This document shows positions 36,739 through 47,742 of a stretch of 64,000 nucleotides of DNA, piece after piece (positions within the stretch are counted from its first letter, which is position 1; every line of letters begins with the position of its first letter). Origin of the DNA: Pararhodobacter zhoushanensis. Its GTDB lineage: Bacteria > Pseudomonadota > Alphaproteobacteria > Rhodobacterales > Rhodobacteraceae. The position numbers and the translations under genes are program-made. The notes below the pieces were generated by a model that worked only from the letters and a program-made list of their open reading frames with translations, ran no database searches and had not been told where the DNA came from. The DNA lies in assembly GCF_003990445.1 (NCBI RefSeq), contig NZ_REEZ01000001.1, forward strand, positions 748,358 through 812,357, in the 5' to 3' direction.

Positions 36739-38332
36739 CGGCGTTCTTCTTCATGTCAGGGAGTTGCGGGGCTGCGGCCAGAAGCGTGCGCGTGTAGGGG
36801 TGTTGCGGGTCGGAGAAGACCTGCTCGGTCGGGCCTTGTTCAACGATCTCACCGGCCTGCATGACCATCACCCGGTCGGTGATCGTGCGCACGACGCTCA
36901 GATCGTGGCTGATGAACAGATAGCTCAGCGGGCGTTTGCGGCACAGCTCGGCCAGCAGATCCAGCACCTGCGCGCGCACGGACACGTCCAGCGCCGAGAC
37001 CGCCTCGTCAAACACGATCAGCGCCGGATCGTTGATCAGCGCGCGGGCGATGGCGATGCGCTGGCGCTGCCCGCCCGAGAATTCGTGAATGTATTTGTCG
37101 GCATCCGCCGGCGTCAGCCCCACATCCGTCAACGCCTGCGCGATCTTCTGCGTGCGGGCCTCGCCGGTGGGCGGGTCGCTCAGCAGATGGAACGGCTCGG
37201 TGATCAGGCGACGGACGCGGTGGCGCGGGTTGAAGCTGCCGTAGGGGTCCTGGAACACCACCTGCATCTGCCGGCGCACGTCCAGATTGGCGCGGCTGTC
37301 GGTCCAGACCGGCGCACCGCCCAACGTGATCGAGCCCGATTGCACCGGCTCCAGCCCCAGAATGGCGCGCGTCAGGGTGGATTTGCCGCAACCGGATTCA
37401 CCGACCAGCCCCAGCCGCTCGCCCCGGTTCAGGGTGAAGGACACGTTCCTGACCGCCTGCATTTCCGGGCGCGGCCCGAACACCCCCTTGCGCGGCTGGC
37501 GGTAGCTGCGCACGACGTTCTTCACCTCAAGCAACGCTTGCGGCGGGGGCGCGACGGGCAAGGTGACCTTGTGGGCCGAGGCCGCAAACAGCGCCTTGGT
37601 ATAGGGGTGCTGCATGGCGCGGAACAGGTCCGCTGTCTTGCCGGTCTCGACCACCCGCCCGTGCTGCATCACCACGATGCGGTCGGCCATATCGGCCACC
37701 ACCGCAAGGTCATGGGTGATCATCAGCAGGCCCATGCCGAACTCTTGCGTCAGATCCTTGAGCAGGTCGAGGATATGCGCTTGCGTGGTCACATCCAGCG
37801 CGGTGGTCGGCTCATCCGCGATCAACAGCTTGGGCCGCAGGGCGATGGCCATGGCGATCACCACCCGCTGCCGCTGGCCGCCCGACAACTCGTGCGGGTA
37901 GCGGCCCAGCGGGAATCGGTCCTCGGGCAGGCCGACACGGTTAAGCATCGCGCGGGCCTGTGCCAGCGCGTCGTCCTTGGAGACGCCCTCGTGGATGCGG
38001 ATCGTCTCGGCGACTTGCGCGCCGATGGTCTGCACCGGGTTCAGCGCGGTCATCGGTTCCTGAAACACCATGCCGATCTGCCGCCCGCGCACCTTGCACA
38101 TCTCGGCCTCGGACAGCGCCAGCAGATCGGTGCCCTCCAGCAAGATCCGCCCGGTGGTTGTCGCGCGGGCGGGCAGCAGGCCCATCGTGGCGAAAGCGGT
38201 CATCGACTTGCCCGAGCCGCTTTCGCCGGTGATGGCGACGATCTCGCCGGGCGCGACGGTCAGCGACACATCGTGCAGAATCGGATAGGTGCCGATCGAC
38301 AGGGTCAGGTCTTGGATCGAAAGAAGGCTCAT
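36728..38332 (-). CDS. Dipeptide/oligopeptide ABC transporter, fused ATPase (DppD-DppF type)
   Basis: This 534-residue protein carries two complete ABC domains. The first has Walker [10 protein letters not shown], signature LSGGQRQRV and a DEPTTALD Walker B. The second has [18 protein letters not shown] and [17 protein letters not shown] stretch closes the first and QHPYTRTL the second, as in Dpp/Opp ATPases that are normally separate proteins. It powers import through the DppB/DppC-like permeases encoded upstream. Confidence 0.93.
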   Translation of the reverse strand: MSLLSIQDLTLSIGTYPILHDVSLTVAPGEIVAITGESGSGKSMTAFATMGLLPARATTTGRILLEGTDLLALSEAEMCKVRGRQIGMVFQEPMTALNPVQTIGAQVAETIRIHEGVSKDDALAQARAMLNRVGLPEDRFPLGRYPHELSGGQRQRVVIAMAIALRPKLLIADEPTTALDVTTQAHILDLLKDLTQEFGMGLLMITHDLAVVADMADRIVVMQHGRVVETGKTADLFRAMQHPYTKALFAASAHKVTLPVAPPPQALLEVKNVVRSYRQPRKGVFGPRPEMQAVRNVSFTLNRGERLGLVGESGCGKSTLTRAILGLEPVQSGSITLGGAPVWTDSRANLDVRRQMQVVFQDPYGSFNPRHRVRRLITEPFHLLSDPPTGEARTQKIAQALTDVGLTPADADKYIHEFSGGQRQRIAIARALINDPALIVFDEAVSALDVSVRAQVLDLLAELCRKRPLSYLFISHDLSVVRTITDRVMVMQAGEIVEQGPTEQVFSDPQHPYTRTLLAAAPQLPDMKKNADAS

Positions 38333-39146
38333 GTCCGGGCCACCTGCAAACGGGGGTCGAGCAGGTCGCGCAACCCGTCGCCCATCAGGTTCAGTCCCAG
38401 CACCATGAACACGATCGCCAGCCCCGGCATCAGCGCGACATGCGGCGCGATGCTGGCGAGGGTCTGCGCGTCAGCCAGCATCCGGCCCCAGCTGGCAGTC
38501 GGCGGCTGCGCGCCAAGGCCGATGTAGCTGAGCGCGGCCTCGGCCAGAATGCCCAGTGAAAACTGGATGGTGCCCTGTACGATCATCAGATTGGCGATGT
38601 TGGGCAGGATATGCTCGACCGAAATGCGCGTCGCCGACTTGCCCGACACCCGCGCCGCAAGAATGAAATCGCGCGACCACAGGCTGAGCGCCGCGCCGCG
38701 CGTCAGGCGGGCAAAGACAGGGATGTTGAAAATCCCGATCGCGACAATCGCGTTCATCGCGCTTGCGCCAAAAACAGCGGTGATCAGGATGGCGATGACC
38801 AGCGAGGGGAAGGCAAAGATCAGGTCGTTGCCGCGCATGATCAGCTCGTCCAGCAGCGACCCGCGCCGCGCGGCTGCCAGCAGCCCCAGCGGCACGCCCA
38901 GCCCCATGCCGATACCGACGGCCAGCAAGGCCACGGCAATCGAGGTGCGCGCGCCCATCATGATCATCGACAGGATATCGCGGCCCAGTTGGTCGGTGCC
39001 CAGCCAATGCGTCAGGCTCGGGGTCTGCAGGCGCGAGGGGATCGAGAGGGTCTGGATGTCGTAGGGGGTCCAGACAAAGGACAGCAACGCCGCCCCCAGA
39101 AACAGGACGGACAGGAAGGTGCCCAAAATCAGGCTGCGTGGCAGGG

Positions 39147-39150
<4 letters not shown>
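38329..39150 (-). CDS. Dipeptide/oligopeptide ABC transporter permease, DppC-like
   Basis: This 273-residue inner-membrane permease has the DppC N-terminal segment and HWLGTDQLGRDILS, the EAA-type loop (ARVSGKSATRISVEHILPN) and a C-terminal LNLMGDGLRDLLDPR motif. It overlaps both neighbouring transporter genes by four bases. Confidence 0.93.
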
Positions 39151-40094
<944 letters not shown>

Positions 40095-40171
40095 CGCCGG
40101 GCAGCTCCAGAGGTGTCAGGCAGGGGGAACGGTGCGGGACGGCAAAGGCGCTGCGCGCCCTGCCCCGGAGG

Positions 40172-40201
40172 GACGACGCCCGGATCGCTCCGGGCGCCGT
40201 C
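40172..40201 (-). promoter_or_regulatory. Hairpin between binding-protein and permease genes
   Basis: Arms at 40172-40184 and 40189-40201 pair over 13 positions with one mismatch around a TCGC loop. It lies in the only sizeable gap (114 bases) of the operon. No T-tract is present. It probably protects the binding-protein mRNA and lowers read-through. Confidence 0.65.
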
Positions 40202-40208
40202 TGTCAAC

Positions 40209-41684
40209 TCACGGCCAGCTGACGCCGGTCAGGTCGATGGCGGCGGTCGGCTGGTTCAGCCACAGCCCTTCGATGCCTGCACGGGCGACCGTCGGCACGG
40301 CCAGCTCGAACAGGAAGCCTACCACGTAGTCCTCGGCGATCATCGTCTGCGCTTGAGCCAGCAGGTTTGAGCGTTCCTCGGGATCGGTGGTCGAGGTCAG
40401 CGTCGTCATCAGCGCCTGAAAGTCCGGGTTGTCGTACTGGAAATAGTACTCGGGGTTGGCGTAGATGCCGATGTCCATCGGTTCGGTATGGCTGACGATG
40501 GTCATGCCGAAGTCATAGCCGCGGAAGGTGTTCTCCAGCCACTGCGCCCATTCCTGGTTCTCGATTTCAGCGTTGATGCCGACCGCACGCAACTGGGACG
40601 CGATGATCTCACCACCGCGACGGGCGTAAGAGGGCGGCGGCAGCTTGAGCGTGGTGGTAAACCCATCGGGGAAGCCGGCCTCGGCCAGCAGTTCGCGCGA
40701 ACGGTCGGGATCATAAGCCGACAGCGCGGTCAGATCGACGTAGTCGGGGTTATGCGGCGCGAAATGCGTGCCGATCGGCGTGCCGATGCCATACATCGCC
40801 CCGTCGATGACCGCCTGACGGTCGATGGCATGCGCCACGGCCTCGCGCACCAGCACGTTGTCGAACGGTGCCTGCGCGTTGTTCATCGCCAGAATCGTCT
40901 CGCCCTCGGTGTTGCCGACCAGCACCTGGAACCGCGGATCCGCTTCGAACTGCGGCAGGTTTTCGGGGGCCGGGAAGCCGACGAAGACATCGACATCTTC
41001 GGCCATCATCGCCGCAAAGGCAGCGGTCGGGTCCGAGATGAAGCGGAAGGTCGCGGATTCCAGCGCGGCGGGCGTGCCCCAGTAGTTGGGGTTGCGCACG
41101 ATGTCGATGTGATCGCCCTGCACCCAGTTGTCGAACATGAACGCGCCGGTGCCGATGGGATGCGTCGCCGCATCAGCGATGCTCTCGGGTGCCACGATCA
41201 CCGCGTCACCCCAGGCGAGGTTGAACAGCATCGCGCCATTGGGCTCACCCAGCGTGATCTGCACCGTCAGCGGATCAACCACCGTTACGTCGGTGATCCC
41301 GGCGAACAGGGCCTTTTGTGCGTTGGTGCTGTCTTCGGCCCGGGCGCGGTCAAGGCTGAACTTCACATCCTCAGCGTCCATGGTCGAGCCGTCGTGGAAG
41401 GTCACGCCCGACCGCAGGTGGAAGGTGTAGACCAACCCGTCGTCGGAAATCTCCCAGCTCTCGGCCAGACCGGGAACCACCGAGCCATCCGACATGAAGC
41501 GCGTGAGCCCTTCAAAGATGTTCGAATACACGACCGAGTCGACGGCCTGCGCAGCCCCGGCGGTCGGATCAAGGTTTGGCGGCTCAAGCTGCATCGCCAC
41601 GCGGATATTGGTCTGGTCGGCCGCCGCAGCGGTCGCGAACAGGGCCGTTGAACTGGCCAGGATAAGCGCCGTCAGATGTTTCAT
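40209..41684 (-). CDS. Peptide/solute ABC transporter substrate-binding protein (SBP family 5)
   Basis: This 491-residue periplasmic protein has a Sec signal peptide ending in ATAAAADQ and no lipobox. Family-5 motifs include LEPPNLDPTAG, LAESWEISDDGLVYTFHLR and VTFHDGSTMDAEDVKFSLDRA. It binds the operon's substrate, which in this family can be peptides, opines or other amides. Its start overlaps the M20 gene's stop by one base (TGATG). Confidence 0.92.
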   Translation of the reverse strand: MKHLTALILASSTALFATAAAADQTNIRVAMQLEPPNLDPTAGAAQAVDSVVYSNIFEGLTRFMSDGSVVPGLAESWEISDDGLVYTFHLRSGVTFHDGSTMDAEDVKFSLDRARAEDSTNAQKALFAGITDVTVVDPLTVQITLGEPNGAMLFNLAWGDAVIVAPESIADAATHPIGTGAFMFDNWVQGDHIDIVRNPNYWGTPAALESATFRFISDPTAAFAAMMAEDVDVFVGFPAPENLPQFEADPRFQVLVGNTEGETILAMNNAQAPFDNVLVREAVAHAIDRQAVIDGAMYGIGTPIGTHFAPHNPDYVDLTALSAYDPDRSRELLAEAGFPDGFTTTLKLPPPSYARRGGEIIASQLRAVGINAEIENQEWAQWLENTFRGYDFGMTIVSHTEPMDIGIYANPEYYFQYDNPDFQALMTTLTSTTDPEERSNLLAQAQTMIAEDYVVGFLFELAVPTVARAGIEGLWLNQPTAAIDLTGVSWP

Positions 41685-42994
41685 CAGTTGGTCTCCCCGT
41701 TTGTAGTATCAGGCAGAAGCAGCGACACGAGGCTTTGAGCCATGACCGCCGCACTGTCCATCATATCGTCAACGCCGACATATTCGTCTGGTTTGTGCGC
41801 AAGTTCCAGCAGTCCCGGCCCATACGCAACGCAGTTTTTCAGTTTGCCGATACGATCGATGTGCTTTTGGTCGTAACTCCCGGGGGACGCTACGAATTCT
41901 GCGGTCTTGCCCATCACCGATTCAATGGCTGCGGCCACGGTGCGCGCAATCGGCGCGTCACGGTCGGTCATCGAGGGGATGACATGGTTCAGCTCTTTCA
42001 TCGCATAGTCAAAGTTCGGCCGGTCGCGTTTCAGCCCGTCCAGCAGATCGGTGATCTCGGCCTGAACGCTGTCGCGGGTTTCTTCGACAAGATAGCGCCG
42101 GTCGATCACGATCCGGCAGCTGTCAGGTACGCAATGCGAGGGAAGCGCGGTCGAGCCGGGCTGTTGCTCGGGCTGGCCACCGTGGATCGAGTTGATGTTC
42201 ATCGTTGACGAGCGCGCACCTTCGGGCACCACGGGCATATCGGTGCGCCGCGCTGCCATCGCCGGGAAAAGCCTGTCTTCGAACACGTCGAGCACCGCGC
42301 CCATGTGGCGCACGGCGCAGTCGCCCAGGAACGGCATCGAGCCATGGGCGATCTCGCCGAAGGTTTCGATCTCGGCCCACCAGCCTCCACGGTGGCCCAA
42401 ACAGACGCGATCCTTTTGAAGCGGCTCGGGGATGATCACGTGCTGGACCCGCTCAGGCGAGAAGAACCCCTTCTCGGCCAGATAGGCCACGCCGCCATAG
42501 CCGCCCGATTCCTCGTCGGCCGTGCCCGAAATCTCGATCGCGCCCGCGAAATCGGGGAAGATTTCCAAAAACGCCTCGACCGCGACGATCGAAGCAGCCA
42601 GCCCGCCCTTCATGTCGCAAGCGCCCCGGCCATAGATCTTGCCGTCGCGCAGCAAGCCGCCGAACGGGTCCACCGTCCAGCCTGCGCCCACATCCACCAC
42701 GTCGATATGGCTGGTGAAATGCACGCAATCGCCGGGCATCTTCCCTTCGCGCCGCGACACGACGTTCCAGCGCGGGTAGGCGTCGCAGTCGCCCGGCGTG
42801 CCATAGGCCCGGATCAGCTGCGTCTCGAACCCCATGCGGCGCAGGCGACGGTCGAGATACTCGCAGATATCGCGATAATTCTCGCCCGGCGGGTTCAGCG
42901 TCGGAATGCGGATCAGATCCTGCGTCAGGGCGATCAGGTCGTCGCGCCGCGCATGAAGGGCTTCGGTCAGGGCGGCGTGCTGCGTTTGGGGCAT
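41684..42994 (-). CDS. M20-family deacylase (ArgE/DapE-like)
   Basis: This 436-residue metallohydrolase has metal ligands in HFTSHIDVVDVG and GRGACDMKGG and a general base in GTADEESGG. ArgE/DapE-type enzymes remove an N-acyl group or split a peptide bond using two zinc ions. The ATG at 42994 has GGAG nine bases upstream; an upstream ATG at 43009 is possible. It is the first gene of the operon that runs to 31396 and starts next to a palindromic operator. Confidence 0.9.
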   Translation of the reverse strand: MPQTQHAALTEALHARRDDLIALTQDLIRIPTLNPPGENYRDICEYLDRRLRRMGFETQLIRAYGTPGDCDAYPRWNVVSRREGKMPGDCVHFTSHIDVVDVGAGWTVDPFGGLLRDGKIYGRGACDMKGGLAASIVAVEAFLEIFPDFAGAIEISGTADEESGGYGGVAYLAEKGFFSPERVQHVIIPEPLQKDRVCLGHRGGWWAEIETFGEIAHGSMPFLGDCAVRHMGAVLDVFEDRLFPAMAARRTDMPVVPEGARSSTMNINSIHGGQPEQQPGSTALPSHCVPDSCRIVIDRRYLVEETRDSVQAEITDLLDGLKRDRPNFDYAMKELNHVIPSMTDRDAPIARTVAAAIESVMGKTAEFVASPGSYDQKHIDRIGKLKNCVAYGPGLLELAHKPDEYVGVDDMMDSAAVMAQSLVSLLLPDTTNGETN

Positions 42995-43032
42995 GACAGG
43001 GTTCTCCATCCGCGCAGATTGGCGCGAGACAA

Positions 43033-43060
43033 ATACGGTATCAATACCGTATGAATACGG
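43033..43060. promoter_or_regulatory. Operator-like repeat between the M20 operon and the PAS-LuxR gene
   Basis: ATACGGTAT-CA-ATACCGTAT (43033-43052) is a perfect 9-bp inverted repeat. A third related half-site, ATACGGC, follows at 43055. It lies 39 bases before the operon start at 42994 and just before the regulator's ATG at 43062, so the PAS-LuxR protein is the natural candidate to bind it. Confidence 0.7.
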
Positions 43061-43061
43061 C

Positions 43062-43616
43062 ATGGATACCCCGCCCCCCGATCTCGCCCGCCTCGCCTAT
43101 GATTCTGCCCCCACCGGCATCGTGCTGACCGAACAGCGCGTGATCCGCACCTGCAACGCGACCTTCGCCCAACTGCTGGGTTACCAGGTGGACGAGCTGG
43201 TCGGGCAATCGTTCCGTGTCCTCTATGGGTCGGATGAAGAATTCGAGGATATTCGCGACATCGGCCTGATCCTGTTGCAGCAGACCGGGCAATACATTGA
43301 TGAACGGCTGGTGCGGCACCGGGCGGGGCATGGCATCTGGTGCCGGTTTCGCGCCCGCACGCTGGTGCCGCAGGCACCGCTGGAACGCGTGGTGATGAGC
43401 TTTGCACCGATCAACGACGCCGAGCCGATCACCCTGTCCAAACGCGAACGTCAGGTGCTGGAGCTGATGAACCGCCGCCTGACCAGCAAGGAGATCGCCA
43501 AACAACTGGGCCTGAGCCCGCGCACCATCGACGATGTGCGCAGCCGGTTGATCAAACGATTCGGCGTGCGCCGCGCGCAGGATCTGCTGGGTCGGTTAAG
43601 CGGGCGTCAGGGCTGA
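43062..43616 (+). CDS. PAS-domain LuxR-type transcriptional regulator
   Basis: This 184-residue protein has an N-terminal PAS domain at about residues 10-115 (APTGIVLTEQRVIRTCNATF, LLGYQVDELVG). A GerE/LuxR helix-turn-helix at about 124-184 reads LSKRERQVLELM and then LTSKEIAKQLGLSPRTIDDV. With no receiver, it presumably senses a small molecule or redox signal through PAS. It is divergent from the ten-gene operon and ends 28 bases from the convergent acyl-CoA dehydrogenase gene. Confidence 0.88.
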   Translation: MDTPPPDLARLAYDSAPTGIVLTEQRVIRTCNATFAQLLGYQVDELVGQSFRVLYGSDEEFEDIRDIGLILLQQTGQYIDERLVRHRAGHGIWCRFRARTLVPQAPLERVVMSFAPINDAEPITLSKRERQVLELMNRRLTSKEIAKQLGLSPRTIDDVRSRLIKRFGVRRAQDLLGRLSGRQG

Positions 43617-43644
43617 GCATGGGGCCGCCGCCGCTGGCTGGACA

Positions 43645-44805
43645 CTATGCCGTGTGTCGCCGCTTGCGCATCTGCTTGACGATGTTCAGCTGATGGATCT
43701 GGCTGGTTCCTTCGTACAGTCGGAACAGCCGGACATCGCGGTAGTACCGCTCGATGGTCGACGCATTGGCGACATAGCCCGCGCCGCCGAACACCTGCAC
43801 GCAGCGGTCCGCGATGCGCCCACACGCTTCCGAGGCGAAGTACTTGCAGATCGACGCCTCGAGCGCGATATCCTTGCCGTCATCGCGCGCCCGCGCGGTC
43901 TGCAGGATCAGCGCGCGCGCCGCTTCGATCTCGGTCTGACAATCGGCGAGCAGCGCGGCGACAAGCTGGAAGTCGATGATCGCCTGCCCCGACTGACGGC
44001 GCGTTTCGGCGTGGTCCATCGCCAGATCCAGCATGCGGATCGCGGGGCCAGTGCACAGCGCCGCCAGATGGACGCGCTGCTTGTTGAGCACCTTCATCGC
44101 GGTGCGAAACCCCTGCCCTTCCAGCCCGCCGATGACAGCGCTGGCGGGTACACGGACGTCTTCAAGCAGCACCTCGCCCACCGGCGAGCCGCGCTGCCCC
44201 ATCATCGTGTAGGGCGCGGAGGTGGACAGGCCCGGCTCTCCCCGCTCAACCAGAAACGCCGAAACGCCGCGCGCGCCCTTGCTGTCGGGATCGGTGCGGG
44301 CGAAGACGGTGAACAGGCCCGCAATCGGCGCGTTGGTGATATAGCATTTGCGGCCGTTGAGGATGTAGTCATCGCCATCCCTGCGGGCCGAGGTGGTGAG
44401 CGAACTGGCATCGGACCCGGCGTCCGGTTCCGTCAGCGCGAACGAGCCGGTGATTTCGCCGCGCGCCAGTCGCGGCAGGTAGTCGGCCTTTTGCGCCTCG
44501 GTCCCATCGGCAACCAGCGCTTCCGAACCGATGCCGGTGTTGGTGCCGACCCGCGCGCGAAAGGCCACCGCGCATTGCGACAACTCCATCGCGCCCAGCA
44601 CCAACTCCTCGGTGGTGAACCCTGCCCCGCCATAGGCCTGCGGGATCGACCAGCCGAAAAAGCCGCGCGCGGCCATGTCGGCGACGATCTCGGCGGGAAC
44701 CTCGTCGGTTTCGGCCACGCGGTCCTCGGCCGGATGTGCCACCGCGCGCACCCAGTCGTGGACATCGCCCAGAAGAGCGTCGAGCCGGTTCTGATCGCGG
44801 ATCAT
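43645..44805 (-). CDS. Acyl-CoA dehydrogenase
   Basis: This 386-residue FAD enzyme has FALTEPDAGSDASSL, KCYITNAP and a complete C-terminal catalytic motif RLYEGTSQIHQLNI, whose Glu is the base that removes the alpha proton. It is the last gene of the twelve-gene operon and has a full active site, unlike the pair encoded at 51736-53925. Confidence 0.93.
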   Translation of the reverse strand: MIRDQNRLDALLGDVHDWVRAVAHPAEDRVAETDEVPAEIVADMAARGFFGWSIPQAYGGAGFTTEELVLGAMELSQCAVAFRARVGTNTGIGSEALVADGTEAQKADYLPRLARGEITGSFALTEPDAGSDASSLTTSARRDGDDYILNGRKCYITNAPIAGLFTVFARTDPDSKGARGVSAFLVERGEPGLSTSAPYTMMGQRGSPVGEVLLEDVRVPASAVIGGLEGQGFRTAMKVLNKQRVHLAALCTGPAIRMLDLAMDHAETRRQSGQAIIDFQLVAALLADCQTEIEAARALILQTARARDDGKDIALEASICKYFASEACGRIADRCVQVFGGAGYVANASTIERYYRDVRLFRLYEGTSQIHQLNIVKQMRKRRHTA

Positions 44806-44808
44806 CGC

Positions 44809-45609
44809 TTAATCCCGTCCTGTCTTGCTGAAATCCGGGCGGCGTTTTTCAAGGAACGCAGCCAGCCCCTCGCCCGCCTCACGGCCATAGCGCGCGGCGT
44901 TGATGCCCCGGCCCTCGATATCGACCTGCTGGGCCAAGGCGTTCTGCGGCGCGCTGGCGAGTTGGGATTTGATCGTTTCAATCGCCGCACTGGCCCCGGC
45001 GGCGAGCGCCTCGGCCAATTCCAAGGCCGCAGAGAGCGCGCCGCCCGCGTCGGCCACCACATTGACCACACCGGCGGCGTGCAACCGCTCGGCACTCACC
45101 GGGCGACCCAGCATGCACAGCTCGGATGCCAGCTGGCGCGGCAAGGCCTCGCGCAGGAAATGGGTGGTGCCGCCGTCCGGCGTCAGCCCGATCTTCACGT
45201 AAGCGACGGTGAATTTCGCCCCGGCCGAGGCGGTAACCATGTCACACGACAGCGCCACCGCGACACCGAGGCCCGCCGCCCCACCCTCGACCGCCGCGAT
45301 CAGCGGCGTCGGGCAGGCACGGATCGCCAAGATCATCGCCGCCAGCGCGTCGGTGTTGCGACTGACCTCGGACAGCGGCAACTGGCGGCTTTCCTGCAGC
45401 GCGGCGACATTGCCGCCCGAGGAAAAGAACCCCTGCGCCCCGGTCAGGACGATGGCGCGCACCGCCCTGTCCTTTCCTGCGTCGATCACGGCGGCGGTCA
45501 GCGCCTCATACTGCGGGCGGCTGATCGAGTTGCGCGAACTGGGGCCATCCATGGTCAGGATACGGACCGCGCCGCGCGTCTCGATACGGATTTCGGTGGT
45601 GCTTGTCAT
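44809..45609 (-). CDS. Crotonase-family enoyl-CoA hydratase/isomerase (PaaG-like)
   Basis: This 266-residue crotonase has the oxyanion hole in FSSGGNVAAL and GGAAGLGVAVALSCD. The two glutamates of classic hydratases are not in place. An Asp in GLTPDGG is retained, as in PaaG-like isomerases. It may therefore isomerise rather than hydrate. The start at 45609 follows GAGGGCAAC. Confidence 0.87.
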   Translation of the reverse strand: MTSTTEIRIETRGAVRILTMDGPSSRNSISRPQYEALTAAVIDAGKDRAVRAIVLTGAQGFFSSGGNVAALQESRQLPLSEVSRNTDALAAMILAIRACPTPLIAAVEGGAAGLGVAVALSCDMVTASAGAKFTVAYVKIGLTPDGGTTHFLREALPRQLASELCMLGRPVSAERLHAAGVVNVVADAGGALSAALELAEALAAGASAAIETIKSQLASAPQNALAQQVDIEGRGINAARYGREAGEGLAAFLEKRRPDFSKTGRD

Positions 45610-45619
45610 GTTGCCCTCG

Positions 45620-46828
45620 TCACACGATGCCATTGGCGCGCAGACCGGCGACCTGCTCGGCGGTCAGGCCAAGATCTCGGAAGATCGCCTCATTATCCGC
45701 GCCCAGCGACTTGGCCGCCCAGCGGATCTTGCCCGGATTGCGCGTCAGGCGCGGTACCACGTTCTGCATCCGGACGGTGCCGAAATCCTCATCCGCCACC
45801 GGGGTGATCGCCTCGCGGTCCTGCATCTGGGCGTCGGCAAAGATCTGCTCGACCGAATAGATCGGCCCGATGGCCCCGTTCTCGCGGGTAAAATCGGCCA
45901 GCACCTGCTCCAGCGTGTGGCTCTCCATATAGGCGCGAAACACGCCATCCAGCTCCTCGCGATAGCGCATGCGGTCGCGGTTGGTCTTGAAGCGGGGATC
46001 GTCGATCAGATCGCTGCGCCCAATGGCGCGCATGTTGGCCGCCGACATGGAGTCGGTCGAGCCGGTCACGGTGACATACCGCCCGTCACCCGTGCGAAAC
46101 ACATTCGCCGGGGCGGTGTACTGGTTGTTGTTGCCGTCGCGCTCGCGCACCTGACCCAGTTGATCGTATTCAATTGCCAGATTTTCCAGCAGCCGGAAGG
46201 TCGCCTCGGTCAGCGCAAGGTCGATCTCCTCACCCTGCGTGCCATTGCGCGCGATGCCCAGCAGCGCGGCGCAGATCGAGAACGCGCCGAACAGACCGCC
46301 GATGGCGTCGGCAATCGGATAGCCCGGATGCACCGGATCGCCGTCCTTGGTGCCGGTGATATGGGTCAGCCCGCCCATCGCCTCGAAGATCCGGGCAAAG
46401 CCGCCCTGTTTCGACGTGGGCCCGGTCTGGCCGAAGGCCGAGACGCGCAGGATCACCAGCCTGGGGTTGATCTGCCACAGCGTCTCGCGGTCCAGCCCCC
46501 ATTTCGCCAAGGTGCCGGGGCGGAAGTTTTCCACCAGAACATCGCTCTGCGCGATGATCTGCTTGATGACTGCCAGCCCCTCGGGCTGGCGCAGATCCAG
46601 CGTGCCATAGCGTTTGCCGCGGTTGGTGACTTTCCACCACAGCGGCTTGTTGTCGCGAAACGGCGGGAAATTGCGCAGCCCGTCGCCGCGACCGGGGATC
46701 TCCAGCTTGGTGACATCCGCGCCGAAATCGGCCAGCAGCGAGGCGGCGAAGGGGGCCGCGATGATCGTCGCAATGTCGAGAACCTTGAGCCCGGCAAGCG
46801 GGCCGAACGGGGCGTCGGGAGCGGTCAT
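45620..46828 (-). CDS. CoA-transferase family III (CaiB/BaiF)
   Basis: This 402-residue protein has the family motifs GLKVLDIATIIAAPFAAS, GADVTKLEIPGRGD, NRGKRYGTLDLR, LVENFRPGTLAKWG and the Asp region PIADAIGGLFGAF. Class III enzymes move CoA between acids via an aspartyl-CoA mixed intermediate. Here it may activate the transported acid using CoA from a later intermediate. It overlaps the lactonase gene by four bases. Confidence 0.92.
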   Translation of the reverse strand: MTAPDAPFGPLAGLKVLDIATIIAAPFAASLLADFGADVTKLEIPGRGDGLRNFPPFRDNKPLWWKVTNRGKRYGTLDLRQPEGLAVIKQIIAQSDVLVENFRPGTLAKWGLDRETLWQINPRLVILRVSAFGQTGPTSKQGGFARIFEAMGGLTHITGTKDGDPVHPGYPIADAIGGLFGAFSICAALLGIARNGTQGEEIDLALTEATFRLLENLAIEYDQLGQVRERDGNNNQYTAPANVFRTGDGRYVTVTGSTDSMSAANMRAIGRSDLIDDPRFKTNRDRMRYREELDGVFRAYMESHTLEQVLADFTRENGAIGPIYSVEQIFADAQMQDREAITPVADEDFGTVRMQNVVPRLTRNPGKIRWAAKSLGADNEAIFRDLGLTAEQVAGLRANGIV

Positions 46829-47742
46829 AGGGAAATCCTTGCTGGAAAGCGCGTCTCCGGGATGCCGGTCGCGCCAGTGCCGTCGATGGCGAACAGGTGC
46901 CCGCCGTCGGGATGCTTTGACACCGCACGCCCGGTGCCGGAATCGCGGATCGAGGTCACGAACAGCGTGCCGCTGTCCGCGCCGCCGAAGGCCAGGCTTG
47001 AGGGCAGATCGACAGGGGCTTTGAAGCGGTGCAACAACCGTCCGTCCGGCGCAAAGCAGCCGATCTCGGCGCTGTGGATCATCGCGGCCCACAGGTTGCC
47101 GTCGCGGTCCACGGTCTGCCCGTCGACACCCGAACCCAACGGTGCCGTATCGGCCAGCACGCGTGGTTCCGACGCCTCGCCGCTGGCAGGGTCATAGTCA
47201 CAGGCATAGGTTTTGCGCGCGGGCGTGTCGGTGAAATAGAGCGTCGCGCCATCGGGGCTGAAACAGACGCCGTTGCCGATGCGGATGCCGCTGGCAAGGA
47301 TACGCTGCCGCCCGTCCGCGCTGAGCTGATGCACGGCCCCCAGCGGCGCGCCCGAGCGCCCCATCCCGACGCAAAGGAACCGCCCTTGCCGGTCGGTTGC
47401 CCCATCGTTCAGCCGCATCGCGGGATCGGCCCCGGCAAGGGTCAGCAGGATCTGCGCCGCCCCGGCAGTCGGATCGACCAGCAAGAATGCATGATCGCGC
47501 GCCACCAGAAGCTGCCCGGCTTCGGCCAGCGCCAGCGACCCGATATGCCCGCCGATCCGCACAGCCTCGGCTTCGGGCCGGGTCGGATGGTGGCAGCGGA
47601 TCTCGCCCGCCACCCCGTCGATCCACCACAGGCACCCGCCCTCGGCGTCCCACACCGGGCTCTCGCCCAGCGCGGCGGGGCGCTCAGACAGGCGGGTGGC
47701 GGTCAGGCTATCCGCAAGCCGCTTTTGCGCCTGCTCAGGCAT
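46825..47742 (-). CDS. SMP-30/gluconolactonase-family lactonase (second copy)
   Basis: This 305-residue beta-propeller has LGESPVWDAEGG, MRLNDGATDRQGRF, IGNGVCFSPDG and GVDGQTVDRDGN at the metal-site positions. It is only distantly like the sugar lactonase at 15704. In this operon it may open a lactone formed from a cyclic compound; that is inference. It overlaps tctA by eight bases. Confidence 0.88.
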   Translation of the reverse strand: MPEQAQKRLADSLTATRLSERPAALGESPVWDAEGGCLWWIDGVAGEIRCHHPTRPEAEAVRIGGHIGSLALAEAGQLLVARDHAFLLVDPTAGAAQILLTLAGADPAMRLNDGATDRQGRFLCVGMGRSGAPLGAVHQLSADGRQRILASGIRIGNGVCFSPDGATLYFTDTPARKTYACDYDPASGEASEPRVLADTAPLGSGVDGQTVDRDGNLWAAMIHSAEIGCFAPDGRLLHRFKAPVDLPSSLAFGGADSGTLFVTSIRDSGTGRAVSKHPDGGHLFAIDGTGATGIPETRFPARISL

